Positions 56,901 through 64,000 of a stretch of DNA of 64,000 nt are shown here, piece after piece. A program made the translations under genes and the position numbers. Below the pieces are notes generated by a model. That model saw nothing but the letters and a program-made list of their open reading frames with translations. It was not told where the DNA came from and ran no database searches. Each line of letters begins with the position of its first letter. Position 1 is the stretch's first letter. The stretch spans positions 1-64,000 of the forward strand of contig JAFEFT010000020.1 of assembly GCA_018240435.1 (NCBI GenBank), written 5' to 3'. The stretch is from Pseudomonadota bacterium. GTDB taxonomy: Bacteria > Pseudomonadota > Gammaproteobacteria > Xanthomonadales > Xanthomonadaceae.

Positions 56901-57836
56901 ATGCGATGCACGATCTTCGGCGGCGGTGGTTTCATCGGCTCGGCGATCGTCGAGCGGCTGCTCGCGGCCGGTCATGCCGTGCGCGTCTTCGAGCGCCCGC
57001 GGGTGCAGCCCTATCGTGAATTCGCCGCTGCCGAGGCGGTGCAGTGGCAGACCGGCGACCTGATGAGCACGCACGACGTCGAGGCTGCGGTGGACGGCGC
57101 CGATGCGGTGATCCATCTGGTCTGCACCACCTTGCCGAAGAGTTCCAACGAAGACCCGTCCTTCGACGTGCGCTCCAACCTGCTGCCCACGCTCGGCCTG
57201 CTCGATGCGATGGTGCGCCGCGGTGTCGGCCGGATCGTGTTCATCTCCTCCGGCGGCACCGTCTACGGCCCGGCGCAATACCTGCCGATCGACGAGTTGC
57301 ACCCGACCCGGCCGCAGGTGTCCTACGGCATCGTCAAGCTGGCGATCGAGCACTACCTGCACCTGTACCGGCTCCAGCATGGCCTGCGCGGCGTCGTCCT
57401 GCGCGTGGCCAACCCCTATGGCGAACGCCAGCGCCCGGATACCGCGCAAGGCGCGGTCGGCGTCTTCCTGCATCGCGCCCTGCGCGGCGAGACGATCGAG
57501 GTCTGGGGCGATGGCAGCATCGCCCGCGACTATCTGTACGTGGGCGACGTCGCCGATGCCTTCGCGCGAGCGCTGACTTACGACGGCCCGGCCGAGGTGT
57601 TCAACATCGGTTCCGGCCATGCCCTGCGTCTGGACGAACTGCTGGCGGCCATCGCCGAGGTGCTCGGACAGGCGCTGCCGGTTCGGCATATGCCGGCGCG
57701 CGCCATCGACGTGCCGGCCAATGCGCTGGCCATCGAGCTGGCGCGACGTGAGCTGGGCTGGGCGCCGACGGTGGCCCTGCGCGACGGTCTGCAGCGCACG
57801 CTGACATGGCTGCGGGCGCAACCGGAGCGGCTGTGA
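56901..57836 (+). CDS. NAD-dependent sugar-nucleotide epimerase/dehydratase
   Basis: A 311-residue extended SDR enzyme. The nucleotide-binding motif is TIFGGGGFIGSAIVERLL at the N terminus. The active site is SSGGTVYGPA with SYGIVK (Tyr-x3-Lys). WGDGSIARDYLYVGDVADAF is typical of UDP-glucose 4-epimerase-like or related sugar enzymes. It probably supplies a nucleotide sugar for the adjacent LPS locus. The start ATG 56901 fits family N termini; ATG 56862 adds 13 residues. The substrate cannot be stated. Confidence 0.9.
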   Translation: MRCTIFGGGGFIGSAIVERLLAAGHAVRVFERPRVQPYREFAAAEAVQWQTGDLMSTHDVEAAVDGADAVIHLVCTTLPKSSNEDPSFDVRSNLLPTLGLLDAMVRRGVGRIVFISSGGTVYGPAQYLPIDELHPTRPQVSYGIVKLAIEHYLHLYRLQHGLRGVVLRVANPYGERQRPDTAQGAVGVFLHRALRGETIEVWGDGSIARDYLYVGDVADAFARALTYDGPAEVFNIGSGHALRLDELLAAIAEVLGQALPVRHMPARAIDVPANALAIELARRELGWAPTVALRDGLQRTLTWLRAQPERL

Positions 57837-58008
57837 GTTTTTCAGCGCCGGCGGGTTCCGAGTATCGCTGGCGGTGGCGATTCCGGCGGGTTCCGGGGCG
57901 TGACGCAAACCGGCGGCGGGATGGTGGATTTGGCGCCCGTGGTATCGTTGTCGTTCCACTGCGAGGCTGTGAATTTTTCAGCCTCGGACTTCGAGGAGAG
58001 CACACGCG

Positions 58009-58749
<741 letters not shown>

Positions 58750-58769
58750 TCATCGAGAGGACCGCAAGC

Positions 58770-59396
58770 ATGCCCTGGACCCGCGAACAGATGGCGCAGC
58801 GCGCCGCGCAGGAGCTCACCGACGGCGCCTACGTCAACCTCGGCATCGGCCTGCCGACGATGGTCGCCAACTACATCCCCGATGGCATGGATGTGTGGTT
58901 GCAATCGGAAAACGGCCTGCTCGGCATCGGCCCGTTCCCGACCGCCGATGAAATCGACGCCGACCTGATCAACGCCGGCAAGCAGACCGTGACCGCGCGT
59001 CTGGGTGCGAGTTTCTTCGGCAGCCACGACAGCTTCGCGATGATCCGCGGCGGCCACATCGACCTCGCCATCCTCGGCGGCATGCAGGTCACCGACACGG
59101 GCGATCTGGCCAACTGGATGGTGCCCGGCAAGATGGTCAAGGGCATGGGCGGGGCGATGGACCTGGTCGCCGGCGTCAAGCGCATCGTCGTGCTGATGGA
59201 GCACACCGCCAAGAACGGCGAGCACAAGATCCTGAAGCAATGCACGCTGCCGCTGACCGGCGTCGGCGTGGTCAATCGCATCATCACCGAATTGGCGGTG
59301 ATGGATGTGACCGCCGATGGCCTGAAGCTGGTCGACATGGCGCCGGGCGTGAGCGAGGACGAACTGCGCACCAAGACCGGCTGCGCGTTGGTCTGA
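58770..59396 (+). CDS. scoB: 3-oxoacid CoA-transferase subunit B
   Basis: A 208-residue beta subunit. The catalytic Glu is in [12 protein letters not shown], and [29 protein letters not shown] and [19 protein letters not shown] are family blocks. It starts 20 bp after scoA with GAGAGGACC upstream. Its position inside the metB-etfA interval is unusual for a catabolic enzyme pair. Confidence 0.95.
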   Translation: MPWTREQMAQRAAQELTDGAYVNLGIGLPTMVANYIPDGMDVWLQSENGLLGIGPFPTADEIDADLINAGKQTVTARLGASFFGSHDSFAMIRGGHIDLAILGGMQVTDTGDLANWMVPGKMVKGMGGAMDLVAGVKRIVVLMEHTAKNGEHKILKQCTLPLTGVGVVNRIITELAVMDVTADGLKLVDMAPGVSEDELRTKTGCALV

Positions 59397-60198
59397 CGGT
59401 CAACGGGACGGTCATCGGGACACCAACCCGCTGCGCGGGTCCGGTTGGCGCCAGCGCTTGCTTTCCCTCTCCCCTTGCGGGAGAGCGCGGCGCGGCAGCG
59501 CCGGGAGATCGGGGCGGTTGTTGTGGCGAGGCATCTCGGCACTCGACCCCTCTCCCCAACCCCTCCCCCGCAAGGGGGGAGGGGCTTCAACACAAGCTGG
59601 CTCGGCTGTCGCGCATTCGCGTCAACCTCGATACCACCTGCTTCCCCTCTCCCCTTGCGGGAGAGGGTGGCGCGGCAGCGCCGGGAGAGGGGTGCACCCG
59701 CCGGAATGCATTCGGATGGATCGACAGGGAACGGCCCGGTCGCCGGCGATGTCCTCGCGTGCCGCCGGTTATGGCACGGCGACATCCGCGAGCGGTGCCT
59801 TTCCCTCATCCGCCCCTGCCGGGGCACCTTCCGCCGAATGGGGAAGGAACGGCGACGCTCACGGCCGTTCCGCTGCTCCCTGGCGTTCTGCTCATCGTGA
59901 CGCAAATCCGCTGCGCGGTTTCGGTTGGCGCCAGCGCTTGCTTTCCCCTCTCCCCTTGCGGGAGAGGGTGGCGCGGCAGCGCCGGGAGAGGGGTGCACCC
60001 GCCGGAATGCATTCGGATGGATCGACAGGGAATTGCCCGGTCGCCGGCGATGTCCTCGCGTGCCGCCGGTTATGGCACGGCGACATCCGCGAGCGGTGCC
60101 TTTCCCTCATCCGCCCCTGCCGGGGCACCTTCCGCCGAATGGGGAAGGGGCGACGCGCACGGCCGTTCCGCTGCTCCCTGCAGCGCCGCCCCCAGCCT
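59397..60198. repeat. 800-bp repeat-filled intergenic region with a 240-bp direct duplication
   Basis: No gene is supported. Bases 59642-59882 are repeated at 59943-60180 with an offset of 301 and near identity (a 3-bp indel and a few substitutions near the end). A partial copy of the leading segment (GGTTGGCGCCAGCGCTTGCT) is at 59440-59459 and again at 59924-59943. Each long copy contains a hairpin-forming palindrome (GTGCC...GGCAC inside GATGTC...GACATC). GC-rich palindromes of the mdt family occur at 59564 and at the start of each copy. Confidence 0.9.
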
Positions 60199-61137
60199 TC
60201 ACAGCGCCGCCGTCAACTCCGGCACGAGCTGGAACAAGTCGCCGACGAGGCCGATGTCGGCCACCTCGAAGATCGGCGCGTCGGCGTCCTTGTTGATCGC
60301 GACGATGGTGCCGGCGTCCTTGATGCCGGTCAGGTGCTGGATGGCGCCGCTGATGCCGATGGCGACGTAGAGTTCCGGGGCGATGATCTTGCCGGTCTGG
60401 CCGACTTGCAGGTCGCTGGGCACGTAGCCGGCATCGACCGCCGCGCGCGAAGCGCCGACGCCGGCGCCGAGTTTGTCGGCGAGCGCGTAGAGGATGCCGA
60501 AATTCTCCGCCGAGCCGAAGGCGCGGCCGCCGGAGACCACGCGCGCGGCCGACTGCAGGTCGGGGCGATCGGACTTGCCCGATTCCAGCGCGACGAACCG
60601 GGTGTGCGACGGCAAGGCCGCATCGACGTTCACATTCTCGATGGTCGCGTTGCCGCCGTTCGCCGCGGCCGGCCAGGAGGCGACGCGGATCGTCGCCACC
60701 ACCACGTCGGCGGCGGGCACCTTGACGGTGACGATGGCGTTGCCGGCGTAGATCGGGCGCTGGAAGGTGTGCGCGTCCTCGACCTTCATCACGTCGCTGA
60801 CCTGGCCGACGCCGAGCAGGGCGGCGACGCACGGCAGCAGATCCTTGCCGAAGGTCGTCGACGGCGCGAATACATGCGTGTAGCCGGCGGCGAGATTTGC
60901 CAGTTGCGGTGCCTGCACGGCCGCCAGCGCGTGTTCGTTGGCCGCATTGGCGACCGCCAGCACGCGGTTGACGCCGGCAATCTGCGCCGCCTGCGCGGCG
61001 ACGCCGGTTGGATCGGCGGCGAGCACGGCGATGTCGATGGCCTGCGCGTTCAATGCCAGCGCGGCGCTGACGCACTTGGCGGTGGCGGGGTTGAGGTGGC
61101 CGCCGAGGTGTTCGGCGACGATCAGGATCCTGGACAT
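60199..61137 (-). CDS. etfA: Electron transfer flavoprotein alpha subunit
   Basis: A 312-residue ETF alpha. The C-terminal FAD-binding domain shows SGGRAFGSAENF, GASRAAVDAGYVPSDLQVGQ, TGKIIAPELYVAIGISGAIQ and HLTGIKDAGTIVAINKDADA. With EtfB it shuttles electrons from acyl-CoA dehydrogenases to the quinone pool. It is the right border of the metB-etfA interval. The gene order on the minus strand is etfB then etfA, with 130 bp between. Confidence 0.97.
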   Translation of the reverse strand: MSRILIVAEHLGGHLNPATAKCVSAALALNAQAIDIAVLAADPTGVAAQAAQIAGVNRVLAVANAANEHALAAVQAPQLANLAAGYTHVFAPSTTFGKDLLPCVAALLGVGQVSDVMKVEDAHTFQRPIYAGNAIVTVKVPAADVVVATIRVASWPAAANGGNATIENVNVDAALPSHTRFVALESGKSDRPDLQSAARVVSGGRAFGSAENFGILYALADKLGAGVGASRAAVDAGYVPSDLQVGQTGKIIAPELYVAIGISGAIQHLTGIKDAGTIVAINKDADAPIFEVADIGLVGDLFQLVPELTAAL

Positions 61138-61157
61138 GATGGTTTCCTCTTGTGACT

Positions 61158-61184
61158 GTCATTCCCGCGCAGGCGGGAATCCAG
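61158..61184. repeat. Short palindromic dispersed repeat between etfB and etfA
   Basis: ATTCCCGC (61161-61168) pairs with GCGGGAAT (61173-61180) around GCAG, flanked by GTC and CCAG. This TCATTCCCGCGCAGGCGGGA motif is a frequent intergenic palindrome in proteobacteria. It is the only notable content in the 130-bp gap. Confidence 0.8.
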
Positions 61185-61267
61185 TGTCGGTGCTTGCATG
61201 CTGGAAAGTCGCCGGGTTCCCGCCTTCGTTGGAGCGCTTTGCAACGGCGAAGCCGGTCAATGACGAC

Positions 61268-62014
61268 TCACAGCAATCCCTTCGCCTTCAGCGCATCGAT
61301 CAATTCCGGCACCGACTTCACCATCACCCCGCGCTGGCGCTTGGCCGGCGGCGCGTAGCGCAGGGTTTCATGGGCATGTCCGGCATCGACACCGAGGCTG
61401 TCGAAGGCGATCGTCTCCAGTGGCTTGGACTTGGCCTTCATGATGTCGGGCAGCTTGATGAAACGCGGCTCGTTCAGGCGCAAGTCGGTGGTGATGACCG
61501 CTGGCAGCTCGACTTCCAGCGTTTCCAGGCCGGCGTCGACCTCGCGCACCACCGTCGCCTTGCCGTCGGCGACCGTCACCTTGCTGGCGAACGTCGCCTG
61601 CGGCCGGCCCCAGAGCGTGGCCAGCATCTGCCCGGTCTGATTGCAGTCGTCGTCGATCGCCTGCTTGCCGAGGATCACCAGCCCGGGCTGTTCGCGTTCG
61701 ACCAATTTGAGCAAGGCGCGCGCGGCGGTCAGCGGCGCAACTACTTTGTCGGCGACGACGTGGATGGCGCGATTGGCGCCCATCGCCAGACCATTGCGCA
61801 GATGCGCCTGGGCGTCGGCCGGGGCGATGGTGGTGACGATCACCTCGCTGGCCACACCCTTGTCGCGCAGCCGCAGGGCTTCTTCGAGCGCGATTTCGTC
61901 GAATGGATTGGCCGACAGCTTGACGCCGTCGGTGACCACGCCCGAACCGTCGGGCTTGACCTGGATGCGGACGTTGAAGTCCACCACGCGCTTGTAGGCG
62001 ACGAGAATCTTCAT
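61268..62014 (-). CDS. etfB: Electron transfer flavoprotein beta subunit
   Basis: A 248-residue ETF beta with the start MKILVAYKRVVDFNVRIQ, the AMP-binding block LLKLVEREQPGLVILGKQAI and DDDCNQTGQMLATLW. LRLNEPRFIKLPDIMKAKSK is the recognition-loop region that contacts partner dehydrogenases. ATG 62014 gives the normal N terminus; an upstream in-frame extension to 62422 crosses the marR gene and is rejected. Confidence 0.97.
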   Translation of the reverse strand: MKILVAYKRVVDFNVRIQVKPDGSGVVTDGVKLSANPFDEIALEEALRLRDKGVASEVIVTTIAPADAQAHLRNGLAMGANRAIHVVADKVVAPLTAARALLKLVEREQPGLVILGKQAIDDDCNQTGQMLATLWGRPQATFASKVTVADGKATVVREVDAGLETLEVELPAVITTDLRLNEPRFIKLPDIMKAKSKPLETIAFDSLGVDAGHAHETLRYAPPAKRQRGVMVKSVPELIDALKAKGLL

Positions 62015-62085
62015 GGAATGGCGTTCCTGGGAGGCGATCCGGGCGGGCCGCACGATGCGGGCAGCGCACGCCGACGAGAGTGCGA

Positions 62086-62091
62086 ATTCTA
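62086..62091 (-). promoter_or_regulatory. Possible -10 of the etfB-etfA promoter
   Basis: On the minus strand TAGAAT occupies 62086-62091, about 70 bp before etfB. No clear -35 is seen at 17 bp. Tentative. Confidence 0.4.
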
Positions 62092-62237
62092 CCGCGTCGC
62101 CGCCGCCGCTCCCAGCCTGAGCCTGCCAGGCCAGCCTGCGCCCGCTCGGCACGCGGGCGGCGGCGCGGGTCGCGCGGTGTCCGGCCATCGCGAGCGCGGC
62201 CACGCATCCGACGGTGGGCCGGTCATCGCCCCGCAGC

Positions 62238-62265
62238 TTGCCAGCGATAACCGTGGCAGTAATAT
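62238..62265 (+). promoter_or_regulatory. Promoter of the marR gene, apparently leaderless
   Basis: TTGCCA (62238-62243), 16-bp spacer and TAATAT (62260-62265). The expected transcript start near 62272 almost coincides with ATG 62274, so the message would have little or no 5' leader and no ribosome-binding site. Confidence 0.55.
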
Positions 62266-62273
62266 AGGTGGCC

Positions 62274-62738
62274 ATGGAGACCTCGTTCCACGCCCGCCTG
62301 GGCTTTCTGATCGGCGATGTCACCCGCCTGTACCGACGTGAATTCGATCGCCGCTCGGCCGACCTCGGCCTCACCCGCGGGCAATGGCGGGCCCTGCGCC
62401 GGCTGGCGCGTTTCGAGGGCATGACCCAGGTCGAACTGGCGGCCGATCTCGAACTGGCGCCGATCGCGGTCGGGCGGGTGCTGGATCGGCTGGAAAAGGC
62501 CGGTTTCGTCGAACGGCGGCCCGATCCGAAGGATCGTCGGTGCTGGCGGCTTTATCTCACGCCAGGCTCGGCGGCGGTGATGGCGGCGGTCGACGGCATC
62601 GCCGATGGCTTGATCGAGGAGATCTTTTCCGACGTCGCCATGCGCGATCTGCAAGCGACCGAACGCGTGCTGCTCACCATCAAGCAACGCCTGCTCGCCG
62701 TCGCCGCGCCCGGCGTCACCGATGCGACGGACGACTGA
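62274..62738 (+). CDS. MarR-family transcriptional regulator
   Basis: A 154-residue winged-helix regulator. Recognition-region pieces are LTRGQWRALRRLARFEGMTQ, VELAADLELAPIAVGRVLDR and the wing EKAGFVERRPDPKDRRCWRL. The target is unknown. It is divergent from etfB. The start is ATG 62274; an in-frame GTG at 62268 adds two residues. Confidence 0.92.
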   Translation: METSFHARLGFLIGDVTRLYRREFDRRSADLGLTRGQWRALRRLARFEGMTQVELAADLELAPIAVGRVLDRLEKAGFVERRPDPKDRRCWRLYLTPGSAAVMAAVDGIADGLIEEIFSDVAMRDLQATERVLLTIKQRLLAVAAPGVTDATDD

Positions 62739-62788
62739 ACCGGGCCGTGGTGCGGCACGCGCCCTGTCCTGATCGCCACACGACAACG

Positions 62789-63334
62789 ATGTCCTGGCCA
62801 GAGCGCATCGACGGCGGCGATTTCATCCTGCGCTCCTGGCAGCCGGACGATGCCGCCGCACTGGCACTGCACGCCGACGATGCGCAGGTCGCCCGGTGTC
62901 TGGGCGAGCGGTTTCCACATCCCTATACGCGCGCCGATGCGCACTGGTTCATCGCCCAGGCGATGCGCGCGCAGGGCGAGAAAAATTACGCGATCGTGCG
63001 CAATGGCGAGGCCTGCGGCTGCATCGGCGTGCGCCCGGGCGAGGGCGTCGAACGGCACAGCGCCGAACTGGGTTTCTGGCTCGGTCGTGCCTACTGGGGC
63101 GAGGGCATCGTCACCGCGGCGGTGCGCGCGATCGTGCCGCACGCGCTGCGCGAATTGCGCCTGCATCGCCTGTACGCGCGGGTGTTTGCCGACAACCCGG
63201 CGTCGATGCGCGTGCTCGAACGCTGCGGATTCACGCATGAGGCGATACTGCGGCGACAGGTCGTGAAGGACGGGCGCCTGCTCGACCTGCACATCCACGC
63301 CATCACCAGGGAGCGTCTGGATGCGCCGGAATGA
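62789..63334 (+). CDS. GNAT-family N-acetyltransferase (RimJ/RimL-like)
   Basis: A 181-residue acetyltransferase related to the RimJ/RimL group. FILRSWQPDDAAALALHADD is at the N terminus, AELGFWLGRAYWGEGIVTAA contains the acetyl-CoA-binding region, and FADNPASMRVLERCGFTHEA follows. The substrate is unknown. The stop overlaps the start of the next gene by 14 bp. Confidence 0.9.
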   Translation: MSWPERIDGGDFILRSWQPDDAAALALHADDAQVARCLGERFPHPYTRADAHWFIAQAMRAQGEKNYAIVRNGEACGCIGVRPGEGVERHSAELGFWLGRAYWGEGIVTAAVRAIVPHALRELRLHRLYARVFADNPASMRVLERCGFTHEAILRRQVVKDGRLLDLHIHAITRERLDAPE

Positions 63335-64000
63335 CGATGGAAAGCAGGCCCGCCCACCGCCCGGCGTGCGCGAGCCCGAACTGCGCCTGCATGGCATCAA
63401 CGCCTGCCTGGCGGCGTTCGCCCATCGCCGCGACGACTTGCGCAAGCTCTGGTTGACCGAGGCCAACATCCCGGCGTTCAAGCCGGTGCTGGCATGGTGC
63501 GCGCAGCATCGCATCGGCTATCGCGTGGTCGCGGCCGACGAACTCGAGCGCCTGACCGCCAGTGGCCACCACGAAGGGGTGTGCATGGCGATGCGTCGGC
63601 GGCCAGCGCCGACGCTCGCCGCGCTGCTGGCCGAGTTGTCCGCCGACGCGCCGGCGCAACTGCTCTGGCTGCAAGGTGTCGGCAATCCGCACAACCTCGG
63701 CGCGATCATCCGCAGCGCCGCCCACTTCGGCGTGCGCGCGGTGCTGCTGGGTGATGCCAGCGCGCTGTCGCCGGCGGCGTGGCGGGTCGCCGAGGGCGGC
63801 GCCGAGACCGTGCCGTGCATCGCCGTCGGCGACGCCGAGCGCACCGGCACCGCGTTGCGCCAGGCCGGTTTCCAGTTGGCGGCAACGGTGGTGCGCGGGG
63901 GCGAGGATCTGTATGCAACTGCATTGCCGCCGCGGCTGGTCTGGCTGCTCGGCGCCGAGCGCAGCGGCCTGTCGCAGCAAGCGAGCGCTCGCGCCGACCT
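63321..64000 (+). CDS. TrmH/SpoU-family RNA 2'-O-methyltransferase (truncated by window end)
   Basis: The first 226 residues of a SpoU methyltransferase with an N-terminal substrate-binding domain (LHGINACLAAFAHRRDDLRK, LTASGHHEGVCMAMRRRP) and the SPOUT motif LLWLQGVGNPHNLGAIIRSA, then VWLLGAERSGLS. The gene runs past 64000. It modifies a 2'-OH in tRNA or rRNA; which one cannot be told. The start ATG 63321 overlaps the acetyltransferase gene. Confidence 0.88.
   Translation, partial: MRRNDDGKQARPPPGVREPELRLHGINACLAAFAHRRDDLRKLWLTEANIPAFKPVLAWCAQHRIGYRVVAADELERLTASGHHEGVCMAMRRRPAPTLAALLAELSADAPAQLLWLQGVGNPHNLGAIIRSAAHFGVRAVLLGDASALSPAAWRVAEGGAETVPCIAVGDAERTGTALRQAGFQLAATVVRGGEDLYATALPPRLVWLLGAERSGLSQQASARAD

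Overview
The window is GC-rich, densely packed bacterial chromosome. It is most consistent with a gammaproteobacterium of the order Xanthomonadales (Xanthomonadaceae or Rhodanobacteraceae). The evidence is the order tolR-tolA-tolB-pal-cpoB-queE-queC-tRNA-Lys, a Coq7-type ubiquinone hydroxylase, PilU, fahA-maiA, and above all an O-antigen export locus lying between a metB-like gene and etfA, which is the known variable LPS locus position in Xanthomonas. The species cannot be named from sequence reading alone.

Layout. 1-307: a 27-bp tandem repeat. 308-5923: Tol-Pal envelope genes followed by queE and queC (queuosine). 5972-6047: intact tRNA-Lys(UUU). 5999-12301: a 6.3-kb integrated element bounded by a 49-bp duplication of the tRNA 3' end. 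All of its genes are on the minus strand: tyrosine integrase, HigB/HigA-like toxin-antitoxin, an unknown gene, an AlpA-like DNA-binding protein, a small ORF, a CHC2 zinc-finger primase-like protein, a DUF3987 protein and a cysteine-rich protein. No capsid, tail or conjugation gene is present, so it looks like a minimal satellite-like replicon. 12504-18748 (minus): Usp, a P-type cation ATPase, a sarcosine-oxidase-like flavoprotein and a double-GAF histidine kinase. 18945-22185: a copper module (copZ divergent from copA-cueR) with two CueR-type promoters. 22394-32459: an MdtABC-like RND efflux system with a NodT-type outer membrane factor.

32570-41093: M1 aminopeptidase, a double-GAF GGDEF/EAL protein related to the histidine kinase, a DUF2785 protein, coq7 and a GlcF-like Fe-S protein. 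41197-42255: rplM-rpsI and tRNA-Gln(CUG). 42391-46831: tyrosine catabolism genes (fahA, maiA), pilU, and a DUF4398 lipoprotein with an OmpA-family partner. 46832-47451 has no protein gene but contains a nested multi-hairpin element ending in an intrinsic terminator, a candidate uncharacterised RNA. 47452-50868: a DUF465 protein, cystathionine beta-synthase, a small HicB/HicA pair (HicA has a GTG start), and a cystathionine gamma-lyase/synthase. 50886-57836: Wzm/Wzt exporter, a 1230-residue protein joining a sulfotransferase-like domain, a coiled coil, a GT4 glycosyltransferase and an RgpF-like C terminus, and a sugar-nucleotide epimerase. 58009-64000: scoAB, an 800-bp repeat region with a 240-bp duplication, etfA and etfB, a MarR regulator, a GNAT acetyltransferase and a truncated SpoU/TrmH-type RNA methyltransferase.

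The items most worth follow-up are the satellite-like element at tRNA-Lys, the structured RNA candidate at 47205-47404, the sulfotransferase-GT4-RgpF fusion in a very small O-antigen locus, the HicBA pair inside the transsulfuration cluster, and a row of hairpins at 30737-30910 whose loops all read AGGA on the minus strand.
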